64,000 nt of DNA, from positions 3,960,942-4,024,941 of the forward strand of contig NC_046655.1 in the NCBI RefSeq assembly GCF_900324485.2. The letters are read 5' to 3'. Under the pieces are notes generated by a model. It saw only the letters and a list, made by a program, of their open reading frames with translations. It had not been told where the DNA came from and searched no databases. Source of the DNA: Mastacembelus armatus. Lineage: Eukaryota > Chordata > Actinopteri > Synbranchiformes > Mastacembelidae. The position numbers and the translations under genes were made by a program. Of the stretch, positions 38,881 through 56,900 are shown in pieces (positions within the stretch are counted from its first letter, which is position 1; every line of letters begins with the position of its first letter).

Positions 38881-40203
38881 GAAATGAAATTATTCATGTT
38901 CATAGTTTATAATTTTAATTTAACTAAGTTCAGTCTTTAAATAAAACACATTTACATTCATTTCTAGATGTTTGAGCTTTTTCTTACTTTTTGTCAATGG
39001 ACTTCAAACCTACAATTTCAAACCTTTATCCCTTTCCCCACTTTAAAACACTTTTTGTTTTATTTTATTTGACTACAAGAAGTCTCATAACTTTTGCCCC
39101 ATTATGACATAGAAAGTCAAGCTCTTGGCCTTTAATAAGTGGATATTAGGATTTTAAGGTGTAACTGGCCTTGTGGAGGTGTTGAGAAAATAAAATATTA
39201 AAAGTAAACTGTTCTTTATATGTTCATGGACACAGAGCAGAATCTCAATGGTCAGAGGTAGAGGAACAACAACAAACCTGGACTTGTCCTGCAGGTCAAT
39301 CAGCTGTCATTCCTCCAAGGACATGACTAAATGGATGTTTGGGCTCCAACACCAGGGAGTGCCACAACATCAACGTTTATTCAGAATAAATTGGTAGAAT
39401 AAATTCCACTACTCTCCAATGGATACCAGCAGTGAATACTAACTACTAACAGCTGTTACTATGTACTGTACCATATGAATCATTGAATGCTGTTTAAATT
39501 ACATGTAATTTGATAGGGCTGTGTCAATGCTTTGGTAGTTTAAATTAAGTGAATTTAAGTAAATTTGTTATTGTTGCATCAGCAAATATTAATATTTTTA
39601 ACAGTATTATTCTCCATTGACTGATGGTGACAGTTTTAAAGCCAGATTTAGCTGGTCTTTTGTAGACCTTACTATCAGAATCAGAAGAGTTACATTCTAC
39701 TGAGGTAATGCAGGCTTTAGTGTAGCAGTGCTCAGGTGCCTGAGGTTTACAGGGCGATTTGAACTGCAAAAGCAAAGAAACAAGTGAATTTGAGCCCAGA
39801 GCCCATTTAGTATTATTATTATTGGAAATTTATTTATTTATTTAATCATTTTTTGCTGCAACAGAAACAAGCTGTAAACATAGCACTCATATAACCCTCA
39901 TATTTATAAATATATATATATATATTCGGAGTCAAGGCAAATATTCTGTGATCAACACAGCTGATGTCTGGACTTCAAGACTGTTTGACTTCTTCTGCAT
40001 ATACCACTTGTTAAACCAGAATGTCCTGAGGCTGGATTTGTTTAGAGACACCTGAAGGAACTGACGAGAGTAAAAACATTAAATAAAGGGTACTCTAAGA
40101 CATTTTATAGTTGCCGAGTAAACAGTAAAGGTATGATTATTAGTAATTACTTCTTCATTGTACATTTTATTGCCCTTTTCGAGTACTGTTGCTTGCCCCA
40201 CAT
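38881..40203. other. 3' flank of the NXPE3-like gene
   Basis: AT-rich, with ATT and TA simple repeats near 39820-39925. It should hold the 3' UTR of the minus-strand NXPE gene. No independent coding exon is supported. Confidence 0.5.
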
Positions 40204-45350
<5,147 letters not shown>

Positions 45351-45751
45351 CTCTGGCTGTAGCACAACACTGTGAAGAAAAGGAAAAAAAATAATTAAAA
45401 AAACTGACAGAACTTCTTATGGTAAATATTATTATTTGACAATCATGTTGACATATCTGACCTAAACCAAATCAACCAACCAGGAACACACCAAAAAACC
45501 ATTTAACTCGATGAGGCCTTCCTACATGATCCTATTAAAGAGAGACTGTGTGAGTGTAGAGAGTGTGGAGATTAGATGCATTGCATATTTGAAAAGTCAG
45601 TCTGTTGTTTTGCTGCCATCCTGAATGACATGGACACTGTGCAGGTAAAGTACTTCACCTACACCGCCCAAGGCAGAAACAAAACAAAGATTATATTTGT
45701 CTGATTTTGTCTGATATTTATCTGACAAAGCTAGGCCCTAATTCAAATTAT

Positions 45752-45832
45752 GGATGGTATGTGGATGTTCACAACCCACGACCTTTTTGCTGTGAGACAA
45801 CAGTGCTAACCACTCAGCCACCATGCTGCCCT
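45752..45832 (-). repeat. Dispersed repeat with tRNA-like head, copy 2
   Basis: On the minus strand it reads GCAGCATGGTGGCTGAGTGG, TTAGCACTGTTGTCTCACAG, then AAAAAGGTCGTGGGTTGTGA, matching 44618-44760. Confidence 0.75.
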
Positions 45833-47552
45833 GGAGCAACGTACTCTCTATGGAAATTTTATGGAAATCATGGAGTAGCAACCAATTTTCTTTGGATTAC
45901 TCTCTTTACTTTGCCAATTATATTTTGAAGGAAATGTGATCACTGCCTGGATTATATTTCAATGAAAAATGTTTTCTGCTGGACAATTAAATGTGTTCAC
46001 GTTAAAAATTTTAAAAAGGACAAAACTAATGCTAAGGGCAATTTTGTTTGACGTAGATGGGAAATCGGTAAAAGCAGGCCCACTTGTTTGAGGCTACATA
46101 CCAAGAATGACAAACATGTTTCACCTTTTGTTCGCTGTCTGAAATATGATAGCTGATTGTCCTGTGATAATCTATAGGCAGCATTCCTATTTAACGCTAA
46201 ATTCCTACTGAATAAAATCATTTAAAACACCACTTACAAAAGTACAGAAGTATTCATAACCAGCAAAATGTACTTAAAGCAAAGAGAAATGCACTCATTA
46301 TCTTGCTTGTATTTTACTGTATGTTACATATTTGGATGATTTTATCTTTCAACTGTTGGTCTTCAGGGGGATCAAGAAAATGTCAACACACATGTGGCAT
46401 TATTTAAAAAGCATTAACTCTAAATTGCCAAGACATTGAACATCCCATGAGGTAAATGAATTTATAATTTCCTTGAAAGACTTTAATAGCTCATCATTAA
46501 TAATACTTGTTATTGTTTTAATTAGTGTTGCAGGAAATCTGTCTACTTTGTATTTATATTTCATTCAGGTCTGTCTTGTCAAACAAATCTTGGTCTTAAT
46601 TATATTTCCTAATTAAATAAAACTAAAAACTGAAACTAAACCATATTACAAAATCTTCATCAACAACTAGCAACTATATTTAGTAAATATAATCGAATAC
46701 AAAGATACAATATTTTTCACTGAAATGTAGTGGAGCAGAAATATAAAATAAAATAAATTGGAAATACCTAGAATACATAGATAAAAGTAAACATGTATCA
46801 GGCAAGAAGTAGTTTTTTGGATGTTTATAAATTAAAACATATGAGCCTACTGTGGTTGTTTTACACAGCACGAGTTATAAAGTGGAGTTGAAGTTTTACT
46901 TCTGTTTGGTTTCATAGTAGAATTGTAACAAGTGGTCAAAGGGTCACTTAAATGTGTTGGGCTAAAGAATGCATGGTATGGGGTTTTAGTGTTTTAGATG
47001 CCTGTAAATAACTGCCAACATTTGTGTAGTGCCATTAAATGCCTGCAGTTAGATAACAGCTGTGAAAACCTTTGGGGTCTTTTGATGCTGAGTCCACCCC
47101 TTTGCTTATTTCTGAAATTGTAGGGGAGCAGCAGAGAACGCTACAGAGGTCTTCTGTTCGTGCGGACGAATTAAAACTGAGATGATTCATCACACTTGTG
47201 TTTGTTTTTGAGAATTAGCAACTCTCACAACTTAAAGAAATTTATTTATTTATTTATTTGGATCAGTGTTGCAATTAAATGAGCAGCTCTCTCCAAACCT
47301 TCCCTATAGCCACAGGGAAAAAGAACACCTGTAGGTCAGGTCATCTCTATGGAAGGTTTATAATGCTTTTACCTAGAACTAAATATAGTCTGCTTTGTTA
47401 CACTTTTCATACATGCATCTATTATCAATAATTGTTTTGATTTTTGTCTTTTCTATGACACATTAAAATTAAAATTCTGCTGAATACCCAGAGTTGTTAA
47501 GCTTTGATGCTAATGAACCTCTTATCAAACCATTTTGCACTCCTAATGGTTT
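45833..47552. other. AT-rich intergenic spacer
   Basis: Upstream of the NXPE3-like gene. No coding exon or recognised repeat, except a short TTTA array at 47240-47260. Confidence 0.5.
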
Positions 47553-47995
47553 TTAGTTAGGGCTGGCTTCAGGTAACCCTGAACCATCCCTTAATTATGC
47601 TGCTATAGGCCTAGACTGCCATAGGCCCATCAGTGCACTGAGCTCTCCTCCCCTAACCCTACCCTCCCTTCCCTACCCTAACCCTCCCCTCCCCTCCCCC
47701 CTCACATGTATATTCCACCACTGAATGTCACTAACCTTGTGCTCTCTCTCTCTCTCTCTCTCCCTCCCTCTCTCTCTCTCTCTCTCTCTCTGTACCTTCT
47801 GCAGGTGTCCCTGGTCCTGGAGCTGTATATTGCTGATGTGCAGTTACTGGCCCCACCAACCTGCAGTGTCTATTTGTTGTTTATTGTTGCTGTTCTTTTC
47901 TCTCTCCTCTATCCACTCACCCCAACCGGTCGAGGCAGATGGCCGCCCAAACTGAGCCTGGTTCTGCTGGAGGTTTTTTCTTCCGTTAAAGTTTT
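47553..47995 (+). mobile_element. 3' fragment of an L2-like LINE
   Basis: Shares its whole length with 58915-59600, which is on the opposite strand: GAACCATCCCTTAATTATGC, GCTGCTATAGGCCTAGACTG, a CT-rich microsatellite at 47741-47791, TGCTGATGTGCAGTTACTGG and TTCTGCTGGAGGTTTTTTC. The peptide-like frames through it are shared by both copies and are not genes. It is truncated at both ends. Confidence 0.7.
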
Positions 47996-48000
47996 GCATG

Positions 48001-48849
48001 TTTTGCATGCACAAAGCACAGTGTAAGGTAAGCTCACTGTTGCACTGCTAAAGGTCACAGAATTTGACAGGTCCACCAGCATGGCATACCTTTTCTCAAA
48101 AATGCCTAATGTTGGATGAATCTACACAAAGGACCTGTTCACATTTTGTCCAGTAAAGTTGCTTTGTTGCAGTGGCGGATCTATAAATTTTTACAAAGGG
48201 TGGCAAAAGATTTTTTAGGGTGGCATAAGAAGTTGGTATATTTGGGTCCTTGTGCACAGTAAAAATACAGTCCTACTTTATAAATAAATGGAACAATTTG
48301 AAGATTCACAAATATATTTTTACAGTCTAATTATTCTTATATTAATAAGCTCTTTCCAGACATTCTTAATTTTAAACAAAAGAAACAAAACCAGTGTAGG
48401 GGATGATCTAGGGTTGGATGGGGCAACTGGGGGTCAAACCCTACAATAAAATGAAGGAAGTTTATCTTCTCTTATTCTATTTTATTTGATCTTATCTCAT
48501 TTTGTCTTATCTTATCTTAGGTGGGAGGGCAGCATCCACAAATGACAGGTGTGAGGTAAAGTCTGAGATGATTCAAAGGTAAATACACTAAAGCAGACAT
48601 GTTTGATTACCGGGGAGCAGATTGGACCTTGCTCAGCAGAGTCTGGGGCTACACTCTGCTTGTAAATGTAGAACAGTACAAAGGATCTCTGCAGTAGCTG
48701 AGTTATTGCCCGACAGATCTGGGCTATTTCCCTTGAGCCAAAGGGCCTTCCTCAACTAAAGTGTTTTCTACCGCAAAGGTTTGCTATAATTTGCCTCAAA
48801 TTTACACCTGGTAACCTTTTCATTGCAGTCAGTAGTAAACTTAATTGAT
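48001..48849. other. Intergenic, with an ATCTT-rich tract
   Basis: No coding signal. A run of TTATCTTATCTTA-like units lies at 48465-48525. Confidence 0.5.
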
Positions 48850-49850
48850 GTGCATCATCTTCCTGCAGATGTCTAAGGACTTAAGCCCAAGTCTCTGCCC
48901 TTTTGTATATAGAATGTCTGTGTTCAGTGACCAGTCCAACTTATTGTCCAGGCTCATGCCTTGATATTTGTAGGCTGGCACCACTTGAATGTCTGCACCA
49001 CAGATGTTGACTGGATGAGGAGAGGGCTTAGACCTTCGGGAACCTTTGGTTTTAGAGGTGTTTAGTTTGTGGCAGTTTAGTTTTTGTGACTCCAGTCATT
49101 GAAGGAGTTCATCAGGGCCCTGTACTCCTCTTCCTGTCCGTTCCTGATACATGCAACAATCACAGTATCATCAGAATACTTCTGAATGTGGCAGCACTCT
49201 GAATTGTACGTGAAGTCTGCTGCGTACAGTGTGTACAGGAATGGAGCCAAAACAGTCAAGTGTGAGAGCAACTGGCCTGTAGTGGTTTTTGTTTAGCTGG
49301 ACACTTTACTTTAGGTACTAGAACAATATAAGATGTTTTCCACAGAGCTGGGACTCAGGTTGAAGAGGCTCACAGTCCTTAATCAGCCTTGGACATACAC
49401 CATCTGGGCCAGTTGCCTTCCCACACAGTGGGCTCTATGATCGCACAGTCTTTGCAATTGCAGCGTCACTCCTGTAACTGTGACAGATAATGGAGCATCA
49501 GGTGAGGGAGGAGGTGTAGCTGTACACAGGTGGAGGACGAGACATTAAGGAACGGTGAGAGGGTGTGGCTGGACAAGATGGGGCATTTGCTGCAGTGTCA
49601 AACCTGTTAAACTTGTTGAGTTCATTGGCTCTGTGAACATCAGCCACTGGTTCCTGGTCTTTTTACAGCCAGTGAAATTGTTAATTCCCATCCACAGCTG
49701 TCTGATGTTGCTGTGCTGTAGATTTTTCTCTATTTTGTTTTGGTAGTCCTCCTTATCATGCTCTAATCTCCTCGTCAGCTCATGCTTGAGACTTTCTTTG
49801 TCTCCATCTTTCTGGTTTCTTTTGTGATCTCTCCTGTGACATATCACTTA
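48850..49850 (-). mobile_element. Decayed LINE (reverse-transcriptase segments)
   Basis: Minus-strand frames give SLKHELTRRLEHDKEDYQNK with NIRQLWMGINNFTGCK (49545-49847), and then LAPFLYTLYAADFTYNSECC with QKYSDDTVIVACIRNGQEEE (49077-49271), the family's F/SDD catalytic region. The sequence between the segments keeps the expected order but is full of stops. The element is an old LINE copy of uncertain clade. Confidence 0.75.
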
Positions 49851-49857
49851 TGAGACC

Positions 49858-50090
49858 ACACACACCCACATTAAACACTCATACTCAACATGAACACACA
49901 CCCGGAGAGCAGTTGGGGCTCCGGTGCCTTTCTCAAGGGTCTCACCTCAGTCATGGCACTGAAGGTGGACAGGGCACTGGCTATTCACTCTGTGCCACCA
50001 CAATTCCTGCCGAACCTTAGACTCGAACCTGCAATTTTCAGGCTACAAGTCCGACTCACTAGGCATTAGGCCAAGACTAACGTGTGAAAA
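49858..50090 (-). mobile_element. tRNA-derived SINE-like element
   Basis: On the minus strand, TTGGCCTAATGCCTAGTGAG (A box), GTCGGACTTGTAGCC and GCAGGTTCGAGTCTAAGG (B box) form a tRNA-like head. It is followed by a body with GGTGAGACCCTTGAGAAAGG. The head is mismatched in its stems, so it is not a functional tRNA gene. Confidence 0.6.
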
Positions 50091-50369
50091 CTCACCAAAA
50101 ATTGCCCAGAAATCAGAATCGCGTGAAAATTTTCTATTTTATAGGTTTCATAAACGACCTCAAATGAATGGCTCTTGAGGTCATTGAGTTCGCCGTTTTT
50201 AGCTCAACTCGATTGAACGAACTCCTCCTTGGGCGTTTCACCAAATGAGCTCATTCTTGGTCAGCCTAATCTAAACAAGAGGGACAGCTTAAGTTATCCA
50301 AATTTCGGAATTAATTTTTACGATTTTGCTTTGAGGGAAAGTTGGTATGTTGATAGATCTACATTGGTA

Positions 50370-50435
50370 AAAGGATGCTGAGGTTAGAGCTGCCAGGAAG
50401 GAGGCCTAGAGGAAGACCAAAGAGGAGGTTCATGG
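50370..50435 (+). mobile_element. Short fragment of the RTE-type LINE tail
   Basis: Encodes RMLRLELPGRRPRGRPKRRFM, nearly identical to the tail of the LINE at 12588-13677. It is only about 65 bp long, inserted in otherwise unrelated sequence. Confidence 0.85.
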
Positions 50436-50955
50436 AGAGCCAAACATTTAGTCTGTCAGAACTGTACCAAATTTGGCAGAAAATTCCTATAGGGCATCCT
50501 GATCAAAATGCTCTATTTTCCACGCTGTTGCGGTTCGCTCGAGTCGAGTTCAGCGCCTCTTGCGACTATATAATTTGTCTTGAAATTTTCAGAGCCTTTA
50601 AAATGAGTTTGTCTCCTTTAAAAAGCCATCTGCCTCTGTGGTGGTGGAGGCTGGAGGTTTTTTCATCAGTAAAAAATCTTTTCCTACTCAATACCGTATA
50701 TACTTTTTATTAATACTGGCACAGGAACTTGACACTGCGACCTCACTACCCACGTGAAACAGCCACGCCTGCAGCTGTGCGTAAAGACTGCAACATCACG
50801 CGCGACAAGATCAGAGAGGCTGAGGTGATGGAGCGGAGTGTAGCCTGTGCTGGGAGCGGGTGTGGATAAGCAGAGCTCGGTTAAGTGTACAGAGGGAGGA
50901 GTTAGGGATGCTCGAGGTATCGGACAAGTTAGCTGTTGTGTCACACACCGAAACC

Positions 50956-50982
50956 ATGCGTAAAAAGTGTGACCGCCGGTGA
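50956..50982 (+). promoter_or_regulatory. uORF ending 5 bases before the main start
   Basis: An ATG at 50956 opens an eight-codon frame (MRKKCDRR) whose TGA is at 50980-50982, five bases upstream of the main ATG at 50988. Such a close uORF could damp translation or feed reinitiation. Confidence 0.55.
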
Positions 50983-50987
50983 GGAGG

Positions 50988-53900
50988 ATGCTGGAGTATG
51001 AGGCAGGAGCAGACATGCGACTGGTCCGTCAGATAAACACAGGTATGAAGATCCAGCCCGGGGGCGAGCACATTGGCTCCTGCAAGGTCGGAGAAAATCA
51101 GGAGAACCAGGTCATCTGTTTGCAGTGTCAGGACGAGATAGTACGGGTTTGTCCGGGAAGTCCGCGCAGCCCGCGACGTGCCGTAGCGACGCGTCTTTCC
51201 TCCGGATCCGCAGGTAAAGAAAAACGCACCATATGGGAACAGAAAAAAGGAGAACACTCGCTTATGAATACTTGCTTCATCTACTTCATCATTATTTCAT
51301 GCTGAAGTAAGGGCTGAAATTAGATTTTGAGGCTTTAAGTGACAGATTGGTACAACAAAATGTAAGGATTAGTGGATTAGTGGATTTAAGTGTGTAAAAC
51401 AGTGGAATCTTAGTTGGGAAGTTCTGTGTAGAGTCTACACCAATTTAATACGAACAGGAAACATAGTCTCTATACTTACATTTCTAATATAACATTACAA
51501 TTAGGCCAAAAGATCATCTATGGAGACATTAATGCTGTCACAATATATGGCTTCTTTACACACACAATAAAAGAATAGTGTACACCCGCCCATGAAGCTG
51601 TTATACAGACACTTAAGATGCTTTTACTACTGGATGTTACTTTTAAGAAATGCTAGTATCATTGCTCTCAGTGTGAGTGAAGTGAATATGTACACAGTTT
51701 AAATACTGTTAAACATAAAGTTAAGCTAATGATAAATGATGGATGTCATTGGAGGCTGCATAGAGCCTGATATGGTTTCCATGTGCTGACATCCTATAGC
51801 TTTGGTAATAAATGATACCTGCAGCTTTATCTCCAAACATGTAAGAAAATGCGAGTGTTTGAGCTGTAAAGGCTCTCTGTGGGTGATGAATGCCCGTGCT
51901 GTGCTGCAGGAGAAGACTTCAGCTCTTAGTGAGATAATTCTGAAACAGTTCCTGGCTGCAGTGCCAGAGCAGATCTTTTCTTCTGCTGAGACACCGATTA
52001 TTTAACCTCCTCCTTCCTTATAGGCTCCAAGCGAGGCACTTAGTTTAGTTATTTTAATAATTCACAGTGAAACCGCGAAGATAGCAAGCAGTGCTATCAA
52101 GGGTTAATGCTCTATACAGTAGCCACTCAGTTTGCAGGTAATTAGACATACTTTCACAATTTGATTTGCTTTTAATCAGATAAACAGCTTGTTAGTCATC
52201 TGATAAAAAGGTCTGAAGGTGAACTCATAATTAGATCTGGTTGTGTTGTCTTAATGTTAGAAGAATTACATGCAAAGTTGCATGTCATGAGTTAAACCAC
52301 TTTTTAAATGTGGTTGAATTGTGCCATACTGACCTATGTTATATTGTGGTCCTTTAATTAAAGGCTTTGGTTTTGTAAAGGCAGCACTTCAGACTAGAAA
52401 GTCTACAGCCATTAATGCTGTCAGGGTCAGTGAAGGGTTTTCTTCCTGTAAGACTTCCAGGATTATGGCTCATTCTCTTAACAGCGTAGTGTTATGAATT
52501 TCATTCAGTGTTCTACCACAGTGGATGATTTTATTCTCTCTCTATATAAACTGGTAGACAAGAGCAATAAAGTTGCCAGACTCGTGAATTTGATTCCCTT
52601 AGCTCTGCCAAGGTCAATTTTTTTTCTTCCCAGTGTAGCTGAGTGTGGGGAGCAGGGCACTAACATTGCAGGATTAGGTATTTCATTCCTGTAACGCTGC
52701 AGGGTCATGGCTTTTCTCGAGCTCTCAGGAACAGTACCAGTGGGCTTGCTGCACACATTTGGAACTAATACAAGTCTAGAACATCAATTACAAAATCAGT
52801 TGCTGGGAATTGAAATGATAGTTAACTGTGCTTAAAAAATTGCTTTTGGTGCACTGTGAGTTGCTTTGGATAAAAGTCTCAACTTGATGCCATACATTGT
52901 GTGATATCTCTATTCCTGCTGTAGACCGTGAGCCCAGCAGTAGCAGCTACAATGCCTCTTCAGGAACCTTCTACAGCTGTGTCAGTCAGATCACCATTGG
53001 TAAGTGCTTTGTTCCAGATGTTCCATTACAGAAAAAAAATGCTTTGCATGTGTTAGACAGTATTCTTCTGCACCCAGTTCGTTAACATCAAGGCTCTACA
53101 AAATGATATTATTGATTATATTATTTATTTATTTATTAGTTGTTAGTTAAAATGAAATATTTGTAAAAGTGGACTTGTATATTCTGTAGATTGCACTCCA
53201 CTCCCCACTCCGTGTGTGTGAACAAGAGCAGGGAACCAGACAGTCTGGAATACCTGGTCAGTCAGCTGAGTTGTTTAGCTTTCCAAACCAAAGACCCCTG
53301 GTAGTGGCTTTCTCGCTTAAGTACACATCACTAGCAAACACATTTATGTAACATCACTGGCCTTTGTACAATGATCTGCACACAGGAAACACCAGTAACA
53401 TATTTGTCGAACCAGTGAGCAGTGGAAGATGGGCCATTAAATTCATACAGGATTAGCAAAATATTTCTAAAATGGACAAATGTCTGGTGCAGCCTGTAGT
53501 AGCGCTACAATGTTTTCATGTCATGCTGTTCCACTGCAAAACTGTTTGTGGTGATTATGTGCCAAGACATAACAAGTTCTCCTGCCATAACACACCTGAA
53601 TCATGATCGAACTGCTGGCTTGCGTGCTGAGTAATATTTTGGGTAATGTAGCCGCAAGGTTTTGACAACTGTGAGTCCAGCAGTCTTCTAAGAGTCTGAA
53701 ATGATTCTCACAATTTTAGTAAGAACTTCTTGATTTGGTTTGCCATAACATCAGAGTTGGGGTGTTAGGGGTAACTTACACTGTGCAGTAATGTGCCCAT
53801 TAACATTAGGAGTGTGTCACTACTGGTACTGTGGTATGTATAAGAAAAATGACCATGTAAATTATCATGTATATCTGTGTATATCTAGTCTAAGTGTCAG

Positions 53901-56900
53901 TAACAGTAAGCTTTCTGACAGCAGGCCAGGTGAACTAAAATGGGTTTTCATAAGCAGTAAACAAATTAAAGTTTTCCTCCCCGACATGTTTTTGCTCGTA
54001 GGTTAGAGTTGTTGACAGTAAATAGTGTATTGCTTATTAAGCTGTTCATCACAAAACTGCAACCTACTACCATTTGTAAAATTCAGACCTTGGATTTGAT
54101 GAATATCAGTCGTACCTGGTTAGTGGGCGAGGACAGTGAAGAGTCTGGGTTCAAATCGGGCTGTGTGGCTTTTTTCCGTGTTCCTCTCTCTTCTCTGTGT
54201 TAAAAAAAGAAAGAAACTGTCTAATGAAGTGCTGAGGTAGACCTTTGAGCCATTGAGACACACTCGGCAGGTTTGACAAAGGGACTGATCTATTGCCCTG
54301 CATACTGCCTGTGATTTAAAAGCCCTGGCTTTTGTTTGAAAGGAAAATACCAGTCAGCATCACCGTGTGTTTGTTCAAGTTTTAAGTGGTTATAATCTCC
54401 CAGTAATTCCACCTTTTTTCTTTGTTCTAAAATTTTACTGCAGTTATTCATACAGGGCTAATCGTTACCCTGTGGCTAGAATTCAGTGAAGGATGACATG
54501 AAAAACAGGTAGGGCTGCAGCAACTAATCAATATTATTGATCAAATTCGATTATTTCTCAGGTCTAATGACACAGCAACTTGTGCATCTCACTGAGCAGA
54601 CAGACTTTCTGGTTTATCTGATGTTGGTCCTCACTGACTCTAAGACATGTACATGAAACCCATGTCACATACAGTGACCTCCACAATTATTGGCACCCCT
54701 CATTAAGATGTGGTAAAATTGGTCGTTATTGGGTCTTTCAGCAGGATAATGACCCAAAACATGTGGCAAAATCTACTAAAAAATGGTTCAGCAGACACAA
54801 AAACAAGCTCCTCCAATGACCATCTCAGTCCCCAGACCTCAACCCGATTGAAAACCTATGAGGTGAACTGAAAAAGAGAGTGCATAAGAGAGGACCCCGG
54901 ACCTTGGATGATCTGGAAAGATTGTGCAAAGAGGAATGGTTAAAGATCCCTCTCTCTGTATTCTCCAACCTTGTGAGATGTTAGAGGAGATTAAGTGCTG
55001 TCTTGTTGGCAAAAGGGCGTTGTATGTATTAAGATCAAGAGTATTAAAACCAAGGGTGCCGATAATTGTGGCACACATGATTTCATATAAAGTCAATAAT
55101 TGTGGAGGGCACTGTATAACCTCTGCATTTTTAGGCTTCCCATTTCCTCTGGTGCATTTAGTTTTTTTAGCTGCTGTGTCTGCCAAACTGATGTTTCTCT
55201 GTTCACAAACTCCAGAGAGTGTCATGAGAATCACATCCAGATACCGGAGTCGTCATTTTAACACATGCAGCCACAGTGAGAGACACAGCGAAGCTCACAC
55301 AAGGGGCGGACTGAAACACTGATTCAGGCCAGGGATTTGAGTCCATCCCAGGCCACTTTGTAAATGTGAGCAATACTGTGAATGCACAGGTGGATGGTTG
55401 CTATGTAGTAACAGCAAGAGAAACAGCAAACAGTTTACACTACAACATGCATTTCTCCAAAGTCTTGTGAACCAATGTTCTGTATGTGTTTTATGGTCTT
55501 ATTTCAGTGACTTAAAAATTATATTTTTTCACTACCCATGCATAAACACTGTTTTCTCAAAAACACAATGATTTATAAACTTGCTGCTCACATATTATTG
55601 TAGCCCAGTGTGATTACAGTGTTATCAGACTTTAGCCATTAATATGTTTAAAAGCAGCTGACAAAAGCACAAATCTCAAGGCATGTCAAAACTTGTCCAG
55701 GGCCCCAAAACACCCTCAGACCCCAGAGGGTTAAAATAGTTGTTTGTTGCATCCCTAAAACAGGTGTAACGTCAAATCACTCACTGACCAGTGTTCTACG
55801 ATTAAAGAACTGACATTTCAAATGTAGGTCTTCTTTGTCTGCAATTTTATTACATATTTGACATCAGAGATGAAGCATTTCCAAGGAGCTATGAACATAC
55901 ATATTCTATATTAACCCTTGAAATGATCAAATTTTGGTGGGGGGGGGGGCACTATGACTAAAACTTCATACGTCTTTAGTCTTACAAGGAAAGTTCTTTC
56001 TCTTCCTGCTAACATTTATCTAAACCAAGGTCACATTTCAGGTTTTGCACCAGTAAACAGGTTGCACAAGATAACCATATGGGATCCATTTTTTCCCATA
56101 AGACTTTTCACTATACACAGTATTTACAGAAAGCAGGTCACACACTTCTCCTGTTTTGGGCCAATTATGCAGCAATTTCTCCTTCAGGCTCAATCTGTGG
56201 GTTCACAGTGTCACATGGTCACAATAGACTGCAGGAGAATGTGGAATAAAGAGCCCTGTAAAATCTCCATGTAAAAACAAGTAACTTATTCAAAGTAAAA
56301 CATTCAGAATAAAATGTGTTATTTTGAAATGTTGAGACAACCCCACTGTTTTGCATTTTCCATCTCTATCTCACACATAGCTCATACTACAATATAGTAA
56401 GCCTTATATTTTCTTGTACTGTTGCTACTCTATTGCTGCAACTTCTGCACCCACAGCACTGACTCTCTCAAACATATTCCGTGTTCAAACACACTCAGCC
56501 CTAGAAACACAGAGGGACCATTAAAGCAAATGTTTCCCCATCACACCATCCTTCCATCCACCTAAACGACTTCAGCCTGTTATTTCTCCATGATTACTGT
56601 GTACAACACACTGTCATCGCACAGTTGAGCATGTGGCCCAGATATCTGCACCTGCTTTTGTTTTGCAACCTCTGAAGGTGTCAGTAAGGGCTGGTGCTAC
56701 ATATCTGGGCCACATTCTCCTCAGAGAGCTACGCAGGCACTTTTTTCTGATGACAGTGAGATAGATATTGCTTAGAACACACTACCTCTGCATGGTGTGC
56801 TTTGGAGGGCATTTAGATACCCACCAGGTGTATGTTATCACCTCTGCCCCTCCTGCCAATTGAGATGACTTTAAAGGAATATTGAGAAATGTTGTGTCAG

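Noticed and set aside
47640-47700. CCCTAA-like units resembling telomeric repeats
   Set aside because: Irregular CCCTACCC/CCTAACCC units are an integral part of the dispersed repeat; a related stretch is in the copy at 59380.
47706-48026. Open frame beginning MYIPPLNVTNLVLSL
   Set aside because: The same peptide is read from the second copy of the repeat near 59100-59400; it is repeat-derived and crosses a CT microsatellite.
49990-50085. tRNA gene on the minus strand
   Set aside because: A- and B-box-like blocks are present but the stems do not pair and a repeat body follows, so it is a SINE head.
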